From assembly GCA_039519185.1 (NCBI GenBank), contig CM076847.1, forward strand, positions 46,197,708-46,261,707: DNA of 64,000 nt, in the 5' to 3' direction. The stretch is from Astragalus membranaceus. Taxonomy: Eukaryota > Streptophyta > Magnoliopsida > Fabales > Fabaceae. Under the pieces are notes generated by a model that saw nothing but the letters and a program-made list of their open reading frames with translations, did no database searches and was not told the origin of the DNA. Shown in pieces: positions 1 to 9,817 of the stretch (positions are counted from its first letter, which is position 1; each line of letters starts with the position of its first letter). A program made the translations under genes and the position numbers.

Positions 1-170
1 GGCAGTTTTGTAATTAAAATTACAATTTTTATATCGGTTGACACTGGAACCGATATAAAAAGTGCAAAAACCATCTTTCATATAGGTTCCCTTGTATAAC
101 CGTTATAGAAAGTCCAAAAATTTTGGCTTCCATAACGGGTCACAAAACCACCCGTTATAGAAACCAAAAA
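1..170. repeat. CACTA subterminal repeats, left side
   Basis: Alternating direct and inverted copies of the ATATCGGTT/AACCGATAT motif and degenerate forms such as AACGGGT and ACCGTTATAGAAA. They match the denser array at 6440-6725 at the other end of the element. In CACTA elements such arrays are the binding sites for the TNP1/TNPA-type protein (family knowledge). Confidence 0.8.
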
Positions 171-619
171 AATTAGGCTTTTACAATTAGTTGCATCTCA
201 CTCTCGCGTGTCTTTCTTTCCTCAGTATCACTCCCACACTGTCCTCACACTCAATCACCTACGCCTTTCTCTCAACCAACACCGCCCTCACCTCCGCCGG
301 CCACTCCACGTTCGCCGTCGTGCTCACCTCCGCCTCACGTTCGCCGTCGTGCTCACCTCCAACCACTACGCCGTCGTAAAGGATCTCTCATTTATCTCTT
401 CCTCTGAAATGGCTTGAAAAAACCCTAGAATCTCTCTCTCTCTCTCTTCAACTAGCAGATGGAACTATGGAGGCATAGAAATCGCAATCTCTGAAATTGC
501 TCAAAATCCAAATCGCAATCTCTCTCTCTGTACAGGTATGTGCTTCAATCGCTATGTTAGATCCGCCGAAAAGAACGAAGGCAGCGGTGGCGGTTAAACC
601 TGCTAAATATGTATGAATA
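171..619 (+). other. Leader-like, CT-rich segment, origin unknown
   Basis: A pyrimidine-rich stretch with a CT microsatellite near 430-450 and a short duplicated block around 305-360 (CGTTCGCCGTCGTGCTCACC twice). It looks like the 5' untranslated region and first exon of a captured plant gene, but no protein family can be read from it. The short frames here are not supported as coding. Confidence 0.4.
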
Positions 620-700
620 CCCCAATATGTATGTGTATGTTTTGTGTTTGTGCTGAGGTTATAGAATTTGTATTTTGATATCTTGAATCTTGATCTTGAA
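620..700 (+). repeat. 81-bp direct repeat, copy 1 (second copy 3376-3456)
   Basis: The segment starting CCCCAATATGTATGTGTATG and ending CTTGATCTTGAA recurs at 3376-3456 with one difference seen by eye. The second copy spans the exon-intron border of the TLS1-like fragment. The two copies bracket the amino-acid transporter fragment. Confidence 0.85.
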
Positions 701-799
701 GTTTAACTAAAAGTCTATTAAACTTTCATTGCCATTTACTTGGAACAAAGATTACATTATTGTCAATTGAGAGTTGAAAATTTTGGACACTATATTTTC

Positions 800-952
800 A
801 GAGTTGCTTGGTTGATTGGCTGGGCCGTACTACTGGAATATGGAATTGGTGGAGCTGCTGTTGCCCGGGGCATTACGCCCAATTTGGTAAGATGTTATTT
901 TTAATTTTTAGTCCCTCAATAGATCCAACAATTTCAAATTGATTCATATTTG

Positions 953-1015
<63 letters not shown>

Positions 1016-2832
1016 GTGGTATTTCTTTTTATCTCAGTATGTATTGGAGTGATTTTGTCACTCATCCACAATTCCTTTGGAGATATGGTTTATCTGGTGA
1101 AAGACAAGGTTAAATATTTTTTTTTCTGTTTTCAATTTTCTATTGGATGCAGTTGTTGATATCAAATATATATTTCTCTGATTAGGGTGCACTTATTGGA
1201 GGCATGAACAATTTGCCAAGCTTTTTATCCTATCAGCACATTCCTGGGATTAATATTATTGTAGATCCGTGTGCAGCAATTATGATATTTCTTGTAACTG
1301 GACTCCTCTGTACTGGAATCAAAGAGGTAGAAATTTCTATTACCAACTTCTTCAACGTTATTCATTTAATATTTCCACATCTGTTTCTATATTTCTTGTA
1401 ATATACACTTTGAGAGAGTTCCTTTGATTTGAAATTGAATATTTGTATGCAGAGTACAGTGGTACAAAGTATAGTCACATCAGTGAATGTATGTGTTTTG
1501 ATGTTTGTCATAGTAGTTGGTGGTTACTTTGGATTCAAATCTGGTTGGGTTGGATATGAACTTCCAACAAGGTACTTTACATCTTTCTTTTGCACTATAC
1601 ACCGTATGTATGTTTGGTCGCGCAATCTTGACTATTGGATCAAGATCAGATAGTTCATGTTCCGACTTTAGGATATTAGGCCCAAAATGCAAAAGTCGAA
1701 ACATGAGTTGTCTGATCTTGATTACCATCCCTATTGGTGATGGCGTGAATGTAGGAAATCCATTCAATGCACTATTCTAGTTACTGAATAAAACTTGTCT
1801 CTTGTTTTGGTAATAGGTATTTTTCCTTTGGAGTAGATGGCATGATTGCTGGTTCTGCAACAGCATTTTTTGCATACACAGGTTTTGATGCAGTTGCCAA
1901 CACTGCTGAAGAGGTATATATCATTATATTAATATCATGCTTTACACTTTTAGTTTCCCACAAATTTCTTCCATTAGAGGTAATCCTGTTCGAGTCATTG
2001 TCCCGCACTAAATGCGGGCCCGCACGGATGGGAACTTTGGTTCGCCACTTTGTGGGAGACTAGCCCCTTCTGCTAGCCTAGAATCAATTCCCGTTACTTT
2101 CAAGATTAAAAAATGTCATTTTCTTTACATGTTCAGTACATAAAAGAATGTTCAAATCAAACTTCCTAATGATGTTTTCTCACTTTGATGAATAGGTGAA
2201 AAATCCTCAAAGAGATTTGCCACTAGGAATTGGTGCTTCATTGTTTGTATGTTGTGGATTGTATATGATGGTCTCCATTGTAGTTGTTGGTTTAGTACTA
2301 TCAATCCTGACACCCCTATTTCATCTGCGTTTGCTGACAACGGAATGCAATGGGCCGCATAAGTTGTATAAATTTTTTACAGCTCTATTCACATTAAGAT
2401 TCTTCATAAAGCTTGAAATTAAAAAAGATAAGTTTGTCCTTAAACTATGGTTTGGATTTTTCCAATGTAAACATAAATAAGTATATGTTGTAGTTTAGAA
2501 AATAATTTTTCCTAACTGTGAATGCAGATACATTATAAATGCTGGGGCTTTTACAGCACTATGTTCATCATTGTTGGGTGGAACATTGCCACAGGTAAAT
2601 TAATTGGAACGCTTTTAGTATTGAATTTTTCAAGTTAAATAATTCATATGTTTTCTTTAATGTGTATCAGCCAAGAATTCTAATGGCTATGGCAAGGGAT
2701 GGGTTGCTGCCACCATTTTTTTCAGACATAAATAAGCAAAGTCAGGTTCCTGTTAAGGGTACCATAGTTACTGGCCTTGTTGCTGCACTCTTGGCATTTT
2801 TCATGGATGTCTCTCAACTCACTGGGATGGTA
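800..2832 (+). pseudogene. Cationic amino acid transporter (CAT2/3/4-like) fragment, broken
   Basis: Exon-sized blocks read as the middle of a plant CAT of the APC superfamily, a multi-pass membrane transporter for basic amino acids. In order: AWLIGWAVLLEYGIGGAAVA (about 803-886), NNLPSFL to VTGLLCTGIKE (about 1187-1326), VNVCVLMFVIVVGGYFGFKS (1452-1572), FSFGVDGMIAGSATAFFAYT (1817-1912), VKNPQRDLPLGIGASLF (2196-2360), INAGAFTALCSSLLGGTLPQ (2528-2595) and PRILMAMARDGLLPPFFSDI (2671-2829). GT and AG signals flank most blocks, so introns were kept and this is not a retrocopy. A frameshift lies near 2295, between the VVVGLV and PDTPISSAF blocks. The first helices and the whole C-terminal half are absent. 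It lies inside the Pack-CACTA, so it is cargo and not a working gene. Confidence 0.88.
953..1012. repeat. (GT)n(AT)n microsatellite
   Basis: A run of GT dinucleotides passes into about 20 AT dinucleotides within an intron of the captured transporter fragment. Likely length-variable. Confidence 0.95.
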
Positions 2833-3300
2833 AGTTTAATCCATATTTGCCAAGATTATGAGCTTGATGTTGTCAAAAAACAACTCAATTTATCATCTTA
2901 CAGCTATTGTAATCTAAGTAACTGTTAAGCTTGTAGGTGGGAAGAATTGATCTTGAAACTAGATTATAGAGATATTTTTTGGTCTAGATCCTCAAATATA
3001 CATATGCCACATTATACATAAGTTTAATGATGTTCCATTATGTTCTTGGATTTTGTGAAACCTGTTTTCCATTTTGGGGGAAGGATTGTTATATCTGATT
3101 TTTGTTGTTTTCATTTTTGAATGCTTTCTATTTATTTCTATTATTTTACACTTGTCCTGATTTTGATGTGTTGGAGTTGTTGGAACAAGAAATACCATTT
3201 ATAAAAAGAAGATACTGTAATTGTGTCCAATTGAATAGGTAGTGTAACATTCTTGCCTAAAGAGTATCTAATCTAACTTTCTTACAGATTAAATACTTCA

Positions 3301-3583
3301 TGATATTGGCGGTGACAAGGACGACCTTGTTCTTCAAGACACCTTCGCTCAAGAAACCGCTGTTATGGATGAAGACCCCAATATGTATGTGTATATTTTG
3401 TGTTTGTGCTGAGGTTATAGAATTTGTATTTTGATATCTTGAATCTTGATCTTGAACAGGGTTAAGTATATTGAGCAGGAACTAGCGAAGAAGAGGGGCA
3501 GAAATGTTGATGCGGAAGATCAAGTTGAGACTGAGTTGAAACGTGCCGAAGATGAACTATATAAAATCCCCGAGCATCTTAAA
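3301..3583 (+). pseudogene. TLS1 / C9orf78-like (HCA59 family) gene fragment, two exons
   Basis: Two exon blocks read through in one frame. The first (to 3384) encodes GGDKDDLVLQDTFAQETAVM followed by DEDPNM; a GTATGT donor follows at 3385. The second (3460-3583, after CAG) encodes KYIEQELAKKRGRNVDAEDQ and a block ending AEDELYKIPEHLK, then a GTGAGT donor. This is the conserved core of the 'hepatocellular carcinoma-associated antigen 59' / TLS1 family, nuclear proteins linked to splicing. The rest of the gene is missing on both sides. The two visible exons have no stop, so this piece was captured recently or has been lucky. It is followed at 3920 by a different gene fragment. Confidence 0.85.
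3376..3456 (+). repeat. 81-bp direct repeat, copy 2
   Basis: Covers the last codons of the first TLS1-like exon and most of its intron; partner of 620-700. In this copy the sequence has a sensible exon-intron context, so this is probably the source and 620-700 the duplicate. Confidence 0.85.
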
Positions 3584-4764
3584 GTGAGTAGCTTCCCTTT
3601 TATTGCTTTAGAGAAGTTAATGGTTTTGAAAAAGTTAAATGGCAGAGCTTCTGAAAGAATTGATATGTGAAAGCTAAATGAGAGAGCTTCTCTTTTCCTA
3701 GATTTTGAGCATTAACGATGTCTATGTGTCTGTGTCTGTGCTCCATACTAACTTTTCATCATACGCTTCTGTGTTCTAATATTCAATGCTTTTTCTCAGC
3801 TTGTGTTCTAATAGTTGTAGTGGTACATAGATATACTAGTTTCAGTTCTATCAGAAAATGGAAAATAAGTTCAATTCTAATGGAATTTTTCTTTTCTTTT
3901 TTTAATTTCAGTGTAAAAAATGGCAACAGTGGCTGCTTCAAGTAGCATAGGATCCAGAAATTCTAATAATGTCTACCATGGACCAAATATCTCTTGTGAA
4001 TCTAAAGGGGTGACAATGGGACTACGCTCTATAAGGCAGACAAATACTTATAATGGACTGAGAATTTTAAACCCTTTGGATGAGCTAGTAAATAGAACTC
4101 CAATTGAAATGAAGGCAATGAAAGCTAGGAGGAAGGGTCTTCAAGGGAAGAATGTTAGGCCTTCAGGTATCATAATTTGTGGCATGAATTTCATATTTGT
4201 AGGAACTGAGGTTGGTCCATGGAGCAAAACTGGTGGTTTAGGAGATGTTCTAGGTGGTCTGCCACCAGCATTAGCAGTAAGCTTCAAGTGAATTTCCTCT
4301 TAAATTAGGTTTTCATTTTCATCTTCATTGAAGAGGTTTTCAATTTTTCATCAAAATGTGTTCTTCTGTAGTTAAAAGCATTGCAATCTGTTACATTGCA
4401 GGTGAAAGTAGAAGATAGAACGGAAAAAGTTGGCTTCTTCCATTGCTTTAAAAGAGGAGTCGATCGCGTCTTTGTAGATCATCCTATGTTTCTTGAAAAG
4501 GCTAGAACATTTCTCTTTTCTTCATTTGTACGTTCATTGTTTTGTTTTCAGATACTTACTGATAACCGAACTTGAAGGTCTGGGGTAAAAGTGGAACAAA
4601 ACTTTATGGACCTGCCGCAGGAGAAGATTACCAAGACAACCAACTACATTTTACCTTGTTCTGTCAGGTTCTAATGAGTCATATAATCTAATTTCATATT
4701 TCTCAACTCAGTATTCCTATTTTTCCATTGAGTTTTTGCCTTTGAATTAATCTTACAGGCATCT

Positions 4765-4930
4765 TGTAACAGCCCAGGTCCAACGCATTGGCCACCCCAG
4801 CACTGTTACATCACGGTCTTCTCTACCCCCCTTGTAGAATTTTTGCCTTCCGTGGAAATTGAACCTTGCACCTGAGGCATAAGTGCAAGTTAAACACACC
4901 TCCCACTACCAATTGAGCGCGCCTTTTTAT
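4765..4930 (-). repeat. tRNA-derived SINE, copy 1
   Basis: On the minus strand it has an A-box-like GCTCAATTGGTAGTGGGAG and a B-box-like GGTTCAATTTCC, followed by a shared tail ending GGACCTGGGCTGTTACA. Same family and orientation as the next copy. It interrupts the start of a GBSSI exon. Confidence 0.8.
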
Positions 4931-5085
4931 TGTAACAGCCCAGGTCCAACGCATTGGCCACCCCAGCACTGTTACATCACGGTCTTCTCTACCCCCCTTG
5001 TAGAATTTTTGCCTTCCGTGGGAATCGAACCTTGCACCTGAGGCATAAGTGAAAGTTAAACACACCTCCCACTACCAATTGAGCG
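4931..5085 (-). repeat. tRNA-derived SINE, copy 2 (left arm of palindrome)
   Basis: Near-identical to copy 1. The minus strand shows A-box GCTCAATTGGTAGTGGGAG and B-box GGTTCGATTCCC. It lies directly against an inverted third copy with only CA (5086-5087) between them. Confidence 0.82.
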
Positions 5086-5087
5086 CA

Positions 5088-5241
5088 CGCTCAATTGGTA
5101 GTGGGAGGTGTGTTTAACTTTCACTTATGCCTCAGGTGCAAGGTTCGATTCCCACGGAAGGCAAAAATTCTACAAGGGGGTAGAGAAGACCGTGATGTAA
5201 TAGTGTTGGGGTGACCAATGCGTTGGACCTGGGCTGTTACA
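5088..5241 (+). repeat. tRNA-derived SINE, copy 3 (right arm of palindrome)
   Basis: Inverted copy of 4931-5085 over its full length, with A-box at 5088-5107 and B-box near 5143. It ends CTGTTACA at 5241, and the GBSSI exon resumes immediately. Copies 2 and 3 form a perfect-centred palindrome of about 310 bp. Confidence 0.82.
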
Positions 5242-6018
5242 CAGCTCTGGAAGCACCAAGGGTTCTGAATCTTAAGTCCAATGAATACTTTTCTGGACCA
5301 TATGGTATGGACAAAAGGTCTTAAATGAAGTTCCTCAAAACCAGCAGTTGAAGATCGTTTAAGCATACTGTTTTAATTTTCGATACGCAGGCGAAGATGT
5401 CATTTTCATCGCTAATGATTGGCACACTGCCCTTATCTCTTGCTACTTGAAAGCTTCATACCAACCAATTGGGTATGTTTTTCATCAAATGTGAATTGTA
5501 ACCATCCCTACTCAAAATCAAAAGCTAACTACTACATAATGTTCCAATGCTGTAGGCATGTTAAACCAGTTCTTGGAAGGAAAATCTATTGGATGAAAGC
5601 TGGAATTTTAGAAGCACACCAGGTTGTAACTGTTAGTCCATACTATGCTCAAGAACTAGTGTCAGGCCCAGAAAAAGGAGTGGAATTGGACAACATCCTT
5701 CGCCGGACCGGTATTATCGGAATCGTGAATGGCATGGATCGATGTTCAAGAGTGGAATCCATCCACTGATAAATATATAACTGTCAAATACACTGCTTCG
5801 ACAGTAAGAATATCTTTTTTAAGAGTTGAAGTTTCTTTAAATTGTGTCATGGTTCATAAGAAAAATAGCTACATGACAGTTTTAACAAATGCTTCTACTT
5901 GGGTATTGGAAGGAAAGGCTCTTCTGAAAGAAGCTCTTCAAGCAGAAGTTGGATTACCAGTTGATAGAAATATTCCTCTCATTGGCTTCATTGGTAGGCT
6001 TGAAGAACAAATTTCATG

Positions 6019-6205
6019 AAAATCCAAGTCATAGCAATGATTAAGCTTATTGAAGAGTGATGATTCTAAGTGTTTATATTTTTTACAGACATAGATGCCC
6101 AAGTCATAGCAATGATTAAGCTTATTGAAGAGGATGCAGACTCATTTGCAAGCGGCCAAAACTTATGAAGTTAGTTGAGGAGTTCTACTGAGCATTAGAA
6201 TTACG
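6019..6205 (+). pseudogene. NET1/KIP1-like NAB-domain fragment, with an internal duplication
   Basis: 6087-6165 reads DIDAQVIAMIKLIEEDADSF, the signature of the NAB (NET actin-binding, KIP1-like) domain at the N-terminus of NETWORKED proteins, which bind actin filaments at plant membranes. The next conserved block, LMKLVEEFY, follows in another frame (about 6163-6190); the RRAEMYY-type linker between them is deleted. The 33-bp piece CCAAGTCATAGCAATGATTA onward occurs at 6025-6057 and again at 6099-6131. This is the fourth unrelated gene in the element. Only one exon's worth is present and it is not functional. Confidence 0.75.
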
Positions 6206-6438
6206 ATTGTAAGTGAGTACTGCAATTAGAATTAAATATTATTTTTGTATGTAAGATTTGTAGGCTTTGATCGGTTTAGAGCCCAATTCATCCATTGAAT
6301 ATTAAAAATCACATGATTAGGTAAGTTTGACAGATTTCTTTGAATATATTTTCTTCTGCAGATTTGTGTATTTCACTCTTTATTTCTCTCTCTTTCCTTC
6401 AATATCTAAAGTCCTTGAACCTCACTTTTTTTTAAAAA
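6206..6438. other. AT-rich spacer, nothing recognised
   Basis: AT-rich sequence between the NAB fragment and the right subterminal repeats. No coding potential or repeat could be identified. Confidence 0.5.
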
Positions 6439-6744
6439 AAAAAGAGACTTTTCATATCTGTTCCCATAGAAAACCGATGTTAAAATTCATTTTTTTTTTA
6501 AAAAGAGACTTTTCATATCGGTTTTCTATGGGAACCGATATGAAAAGTCTCTTTTTTTTTAAAAAAAGAGACTTTTCATATCGGTTCTAGGGACAACCGA
6601 TATAAAAACAACTTTTCATAACGGTTCAGGAACCGATATGAAATGTCCCTATTTTTTATATCTCCTTTTTCGGCATCGGTTCGGAAACCGATATGAAATA
6701 TCAATTTTAACCGATATAAAAAGCCTTTTTTCCATTAATGTAGT
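6439..6744. repeat. CACTA subterminal repeats and right terminus
   Basis: At least six copies of ATATCGGTT and its complement in head-to-head pairs (for example 6517-6546), each flanked by AAAAGAGACTTTT-like arms, so adjacent pairs can form hairpins. The block ends with TGTAGT at 6744. Same motif as 1-170. Confidence 0.88.
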
Positions 6745-6972
6745 CAGTCGGCAATAGCCGTTGCAAAGAATAAGACCTATAATGGAAAAAATAGACATGT
6801 GCAATTAAGACACAATGTTGTCAAACAATTGCAAAAATATAGAGCAATATCGATCGATTATGTAAAGTCAGAAGTGAATTTGGCCGATCCTCTGACAAAA
6901 CCCCTAGGGAAGAAACTGATATATGAGACATCGAGAGGAATGGGACTAAAGTCAATTGAAATTAAGAAGTGA
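6745..6972 (+). pseudogene. Ty1-copia RNase H C-terminus, interrupted by the CACTA
   Basis: Reads in one frame from 6745 to TGA at 6970: QSAIAVAKN, then RHVQLRHNVVKQL, then IDYVKSEVNLADPLTKPLGK. This is the end of a Ty1-copia pol RNase H, with the conserved ADPLTKPL tail. The upstream part of pol should lie to the left of the CACTA, beyond the window. The frame has no stops, so the CACTA may have hit a fairly young copia copy. Confidence 0.9.
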
Positions 6973-7548
6973 TGGTAACCCAACCTTTGTGATTGGAGAT
7001 CCCATGAATAAGGTTCAATGTGGTAAAAACAAGTCACTTCTTGATATTGCTAGCACTGAAAATTAATTCAAGTAATTAATTTTATTATTGTCCCTTCCAA
7101 TAGTGTTATTGTGATAGTGCTAGACTGCAGGGTTAAAAAGGATAAGCTTAAAGCTTTTAATGATTTTCATAGCCCTTATGGGTGGTTTATGACTTGCAGC
7201 ATACACTTGATGAAATCACCTATATGAGTGTCAAGTGAGGCCGCTTGCATGAGATCCTGACGAGATCTCTAGAGCACTCATGAATACCGAGCACGCGCAC
7301 GGCCTAGTAGCGCAACACCGCGAAAACAGCAAGAATTGTGGGGGTGTAATGTGATGGTAAAACCTCTAACATATAATATGTGTTTTGGGTTCCATAGCTT
7401 GCTAAACCAATTCATTGTATGTTATGTTTTATCTGTCTAGGACTGGTTCCATAGCTTGCTATACAGCTCCGATGCATTACATCTACGATGTTAACCCAGG
7501 AAACTTCTTTTATAAATTTTTTTCAAACTTTTGAAATATGTGGGGGAT
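6973..7548 (+). other. Copia 3' internal region and polypurine tract
   Basis: Non-coding tail between the pol stop and the 3' LTR. A polypurine tract (GTGGGGGAT, 7540-7548) lies immediately before the TGTTGTGTTT of the LTR, as expected for Ty1-copia. Confidence 0.65.
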
Positions 7549-7919
7549 TGTTGTGTTTTATTGGAAAAACAAAGGATATTTCAAAAGTGGGAAGTCCCAC
7601 ATTGCTTGGCTTTGGACTCACCAAAGTCTTTAAATATTAAAGCTTATTGAGAGCTTGTAAACAAGCAAGTAGAAGGGACTCCCTCACGCGCACAAGGAGG
7701 ACCAACATGGCTTGGTTCAGTGCAAATCTTCTGATTCCCCCCCTGCGCGCACGATTAGCCTTGCGCTAATTTTACTTAATGAAATATTATTTTTATACTT
7801 AATTTTGGTTTTATATCAGCCTATCCGAATATGCCCATTTTTAAGCTACAAACAGATAATTGATTTCGTTTATTTCGTAACTGCAGAATTGTTTTCCAAC
7901 CGCCATTTCAATTAAACCA
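7549..7919 (+). mobile_element. Ty1-copia 3' LTR (end uncertain)
   Basis: Begins TGTTGTGTTTTATTGG straight after the polypurine tract. Contains the AAGTCCCACATTGCTTGGC block common in plant copia LTRs. The right boundary is uncertain: a TTATTTCGTAACTGCAGAA repeat occurs at about 7871-7889 and 7921-7940, so the LTR may end in a CA near 7919. Confidence 0.6.
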
Positions 7920-8369
7920 AATTATTTCGTAACTGCAGAATTATTTCGTTGTCTTGTTGCGTATTCATCAATAGAGGATGCTTCCAAGCCAACCATAGCA
8001 GAGACTGGGGAGACCTCTCAACACCATTCAGAGGCATCGCTTGTGGGTGAAGAGCAAGTTCCTTCCACAACTCCTTTGGCTCCAAAAGTTCCAATTGCAT
8101 CTGATTTGCCGAGCCTGAATTTTGAGGGAGTTGGCACTACTGATGTGGTGATGGTCAAGGCACCTAAAGAGGGATCAACAACAAATGGAGGACCTGAGAA
8201 GAGTGCTACAGCTGAAGCAGATCAAGGCAAAGTAACTCTTCAAAGAGAAGAGAAGGAAACAACAACAACAACAACAGATTTTATCAAGCCCAATTTGGAA
8301 GCAACTGCTCCACCCGAGGGTATTCCATCAGTAATCGAGGAGGTCTCTGCTGAGACACCAATAGCCTAG
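7920..8369 (+). CDS. Low-complexity ORF remnant, uncharacterised
   Basis: An open frame rich in E, T, S, P and A, with a TTTTTTD run near the end and a stop at 8367-8369. No ATG gives a convincing start; the frame is already open at 7920. There is no domain I recognise. The composition resembles the disordered tails of retroelement gag or plant mobile domain polyproteins, and the surroundings are all retroelement debris, so a fragment of a transposon protein is more likely than a host gene. Confidence 0.3.
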   Translation, partial: NYFVTAELFRCLVAYSSIEDASKPTIAETGETSQHHSEASLVGEEQVPSTTPLAPKVPIASDLPSLNFEGVGTTDVVMVKAPKEGSTTNGGPEKSATAEADQGKVTLQREEKETTTTTTDFIKPNLEATAPPEGIPSVIEEVSAETPIA

Positions 8370-8569
8370 GACCTTTACATTTTTCAGCACTTTTGAACAA
8401 TTTTAACTGTCTTTAATCACTAGGCCACTAGTGTGTGGGGTGCCACTTAACATTTTAGCAATTTTAATCTTCAATTTACATCCTGTCCCAACTGGTAGGG
8501 TAGTATAATTTTAGATATTTTCCAGTTATATTTTGTTAACTTCGTCTCCTTGCATGTTTATTAACTTAT
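8370..8569. other. Spacer, nothing recognised
   Basis: About 200 bases without coding or repeat signal that I can assign. It may be untranslated sequence belonging to one of the flanking retroelement fragments. Confidence 0.35.
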
Positions 8570-9640
8570 AAGCACTTCCACCATATACTTTGCTAACAAT
8601 GAATGACCCTTCTCAATTTGGTGACAATTTCCCAAACTTAGGATCTTTAATCCTAATCGGCAAAATGACTTTCCAAACTAGATCTCCTTCAACAAACTTA
8701 TTATGTTTTACGTGTTTGATATAAGCCTTAGCTATTTTCTTCTTAGAGAACTCCAATTTGCCGAGAGAAACTAACCTATCAGCATTAGTCGAGTCTTAAC
8801 TCCATTAGCATGGCTCCCCGATAGTCATCTATGTCTAGCAGATGTTGTTTAGTCACTCTTAATGAAGAAACATTAATCTCTAGTGGCAAAACTACATCTT
8901 TATTTAAGGCAGTGGCAAAACTACATCATGGCCATAGGTTAGCGATAATGAGTTATACCAGTGGTTGTGGACTTAGAGTTTCTCATAGCCCATAAAACAT
9001 CATTTTGAGTTTTGTCCCATTTCCCCGGTTATCATCAATGTTCTTCTTGATCAAGTCAATAATCTAATTGGTGGCCTTTGCTTTCCCATTGGCTTAAGCA
9101 TAATAGGACGTTGAATGTATCAATTTGATCCCAAATTGCTGAGAAAAAGCTACCACGTTATCCTTTGTGAACATAGTACCTTGATCAGTAGTAATAATAT
9201 CAAGGATCCCTAATCTATACATGATTTGGTATTGAATAAACTTGATCACTTAATCTTGTGACACGTTAACCATCTATTGAGCGTCCACCCATTTCGTAAA
9301 ATAATATATGACCACTATGATAAAGTTATTCCTCTTGGAGCTAGTGTGGTGAGTTTTTCCAATAAAGTCCATAGCCCATCCTTTGAATGACCATGGTTTT
9401 ACTAATAGGTGTAGTTCCTCGGCTGACACCCTCTAGATAGGACCATGAAATTTGCAAGCCTCACACCCTTTGGCATATTGAAAGCAGTTAGCCTTTATAG
9501 TTGGCCAGTAAAAGCCATGCCTATAAATCAGCCATTTCATGATTGGCCCAACTCGATGAGAAGAACATATGCCTTCATGCACCTCCCCATGATTTAGTAA
9601 GATACACATTTGTCCAATCATTTCAAGAGCTCTTCAACTT
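8570..9640 (-). pseudogene. Ty3-gypsy integrase, decayed
   Basis: On the minus strand, 9433-9621 encodes the zinc-binding HHCC region of a gypsy integrase (EVHEGICSSH, then HGFYWPTIKANCFQYAKGCE and CKFHGP). Downstream come GWAMDFIGKTHH (about 9360-9380), an IITTDQGTMF catalytic block (about 9170-9200), IKLIHSTSYYA, and C-terminal pieces FVEGDLVWKVILPIRIKDPK (about 8640-8700). Several in-frame stops interrupt it, for example after KWVDAQ. It is an old, dead pol fragment with no LTR of its own visible. Confidence 0.85.
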
Positions 9641-9812
9641 TACGTCTCTTTAACTCCCTATACTTCCTCTTTTACTCCACCGACCACACATCGGGTCACA
9701 ACCACCGCTATGCTGTCAACAAACAAGCGTAATCACAAACACATTGTCAAATCAATACAACATCATTTGTATACAACAATTATATATCAAGAATCAACAT
9801 ATATTACACAAC
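9641..9812. other. Spacer before the LTR element
   Basis: Unassigned sequence between the gypsy remnant and the target-site duplication at 9813. Confidence 0.4.
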
Positions 9813-9817
9813 AAAAC
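9813..9817 (+). repeat. Target-site duplication AAAAC (left)
   Basis: AAAAC immediately before the TG of the 5' LTR. The same five bases follow the 3' LTR at 19187-19191. Confidence 0.9.

Larger units (their letters stand above)
3920..6018 (+). pseudogene. Granule-bound starch synthase I (waxy-type) gene, broken
   Basis: Reads as a plant GBSSI gene: a GT5 glycosyltransferase that makes amylose from ADP-glucose in plastids. The start at 3920 gives a Ser-rich plastid transit-like N-terminus (MATVAASSSIGS), then the ADP-glucose binding KTGGLGDVLGGLP motif (about 4227-4265). Later exon blocks: [19 protein letters not shown] (4403-4501), [20 protein letters not shown] (4576-4668), EAPRVLNL to FSGPYG (5243-5306), [20 protein letters not shown] (5391-5471), [13 protein letters not shown] to [11 protein letters not shown] (5555-5760) and [20 protein letters not shown] with GFIGRLEEQ (5911-6010). 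Intron-like spacers are kept. Damage: exon 2 is missing, SINEs split one exon at 4765-5241, a 4-base insertion near 5741 shifts the frame after NGMD, and everything after GRLEEQ, including the second catalytic domain, is gone. It cannot make active enzyme. Confidence 0.92.
1..6744. mobile_element. Pack-CACTA transposon with fragments of four host genes; left end outside window
   Basis: Both edges carry the same subterminal repeat family, ATATCGGTT and its complement AACCGATAT, many times (1-170 and 6440-6725). The right edge ends TGTAGT at 6739-6744, the usual CACTA terminus, and the next base resumes a Ty1-copia RNase H reading frame exactly, so 6744/6745 is a real insertion junction. The left CACTA terminus is not seen, so it lies at or before base 1. 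Between the edges are exon-sized pieces of four unrelated plant genes, all in plus orientation and with intron-like spacers. No transposase is visible, so the element is non-autonomous. Gene capture by CACTA elements is known in plants; this combination of cargo is not one I recognise. Confidence 0.85.

Noticed and set aside
4823..5366. Minus-strand frames of about 80 codons
   Set aside because: They run through the SINE copies; tRNA-derived repeats are non-coding.
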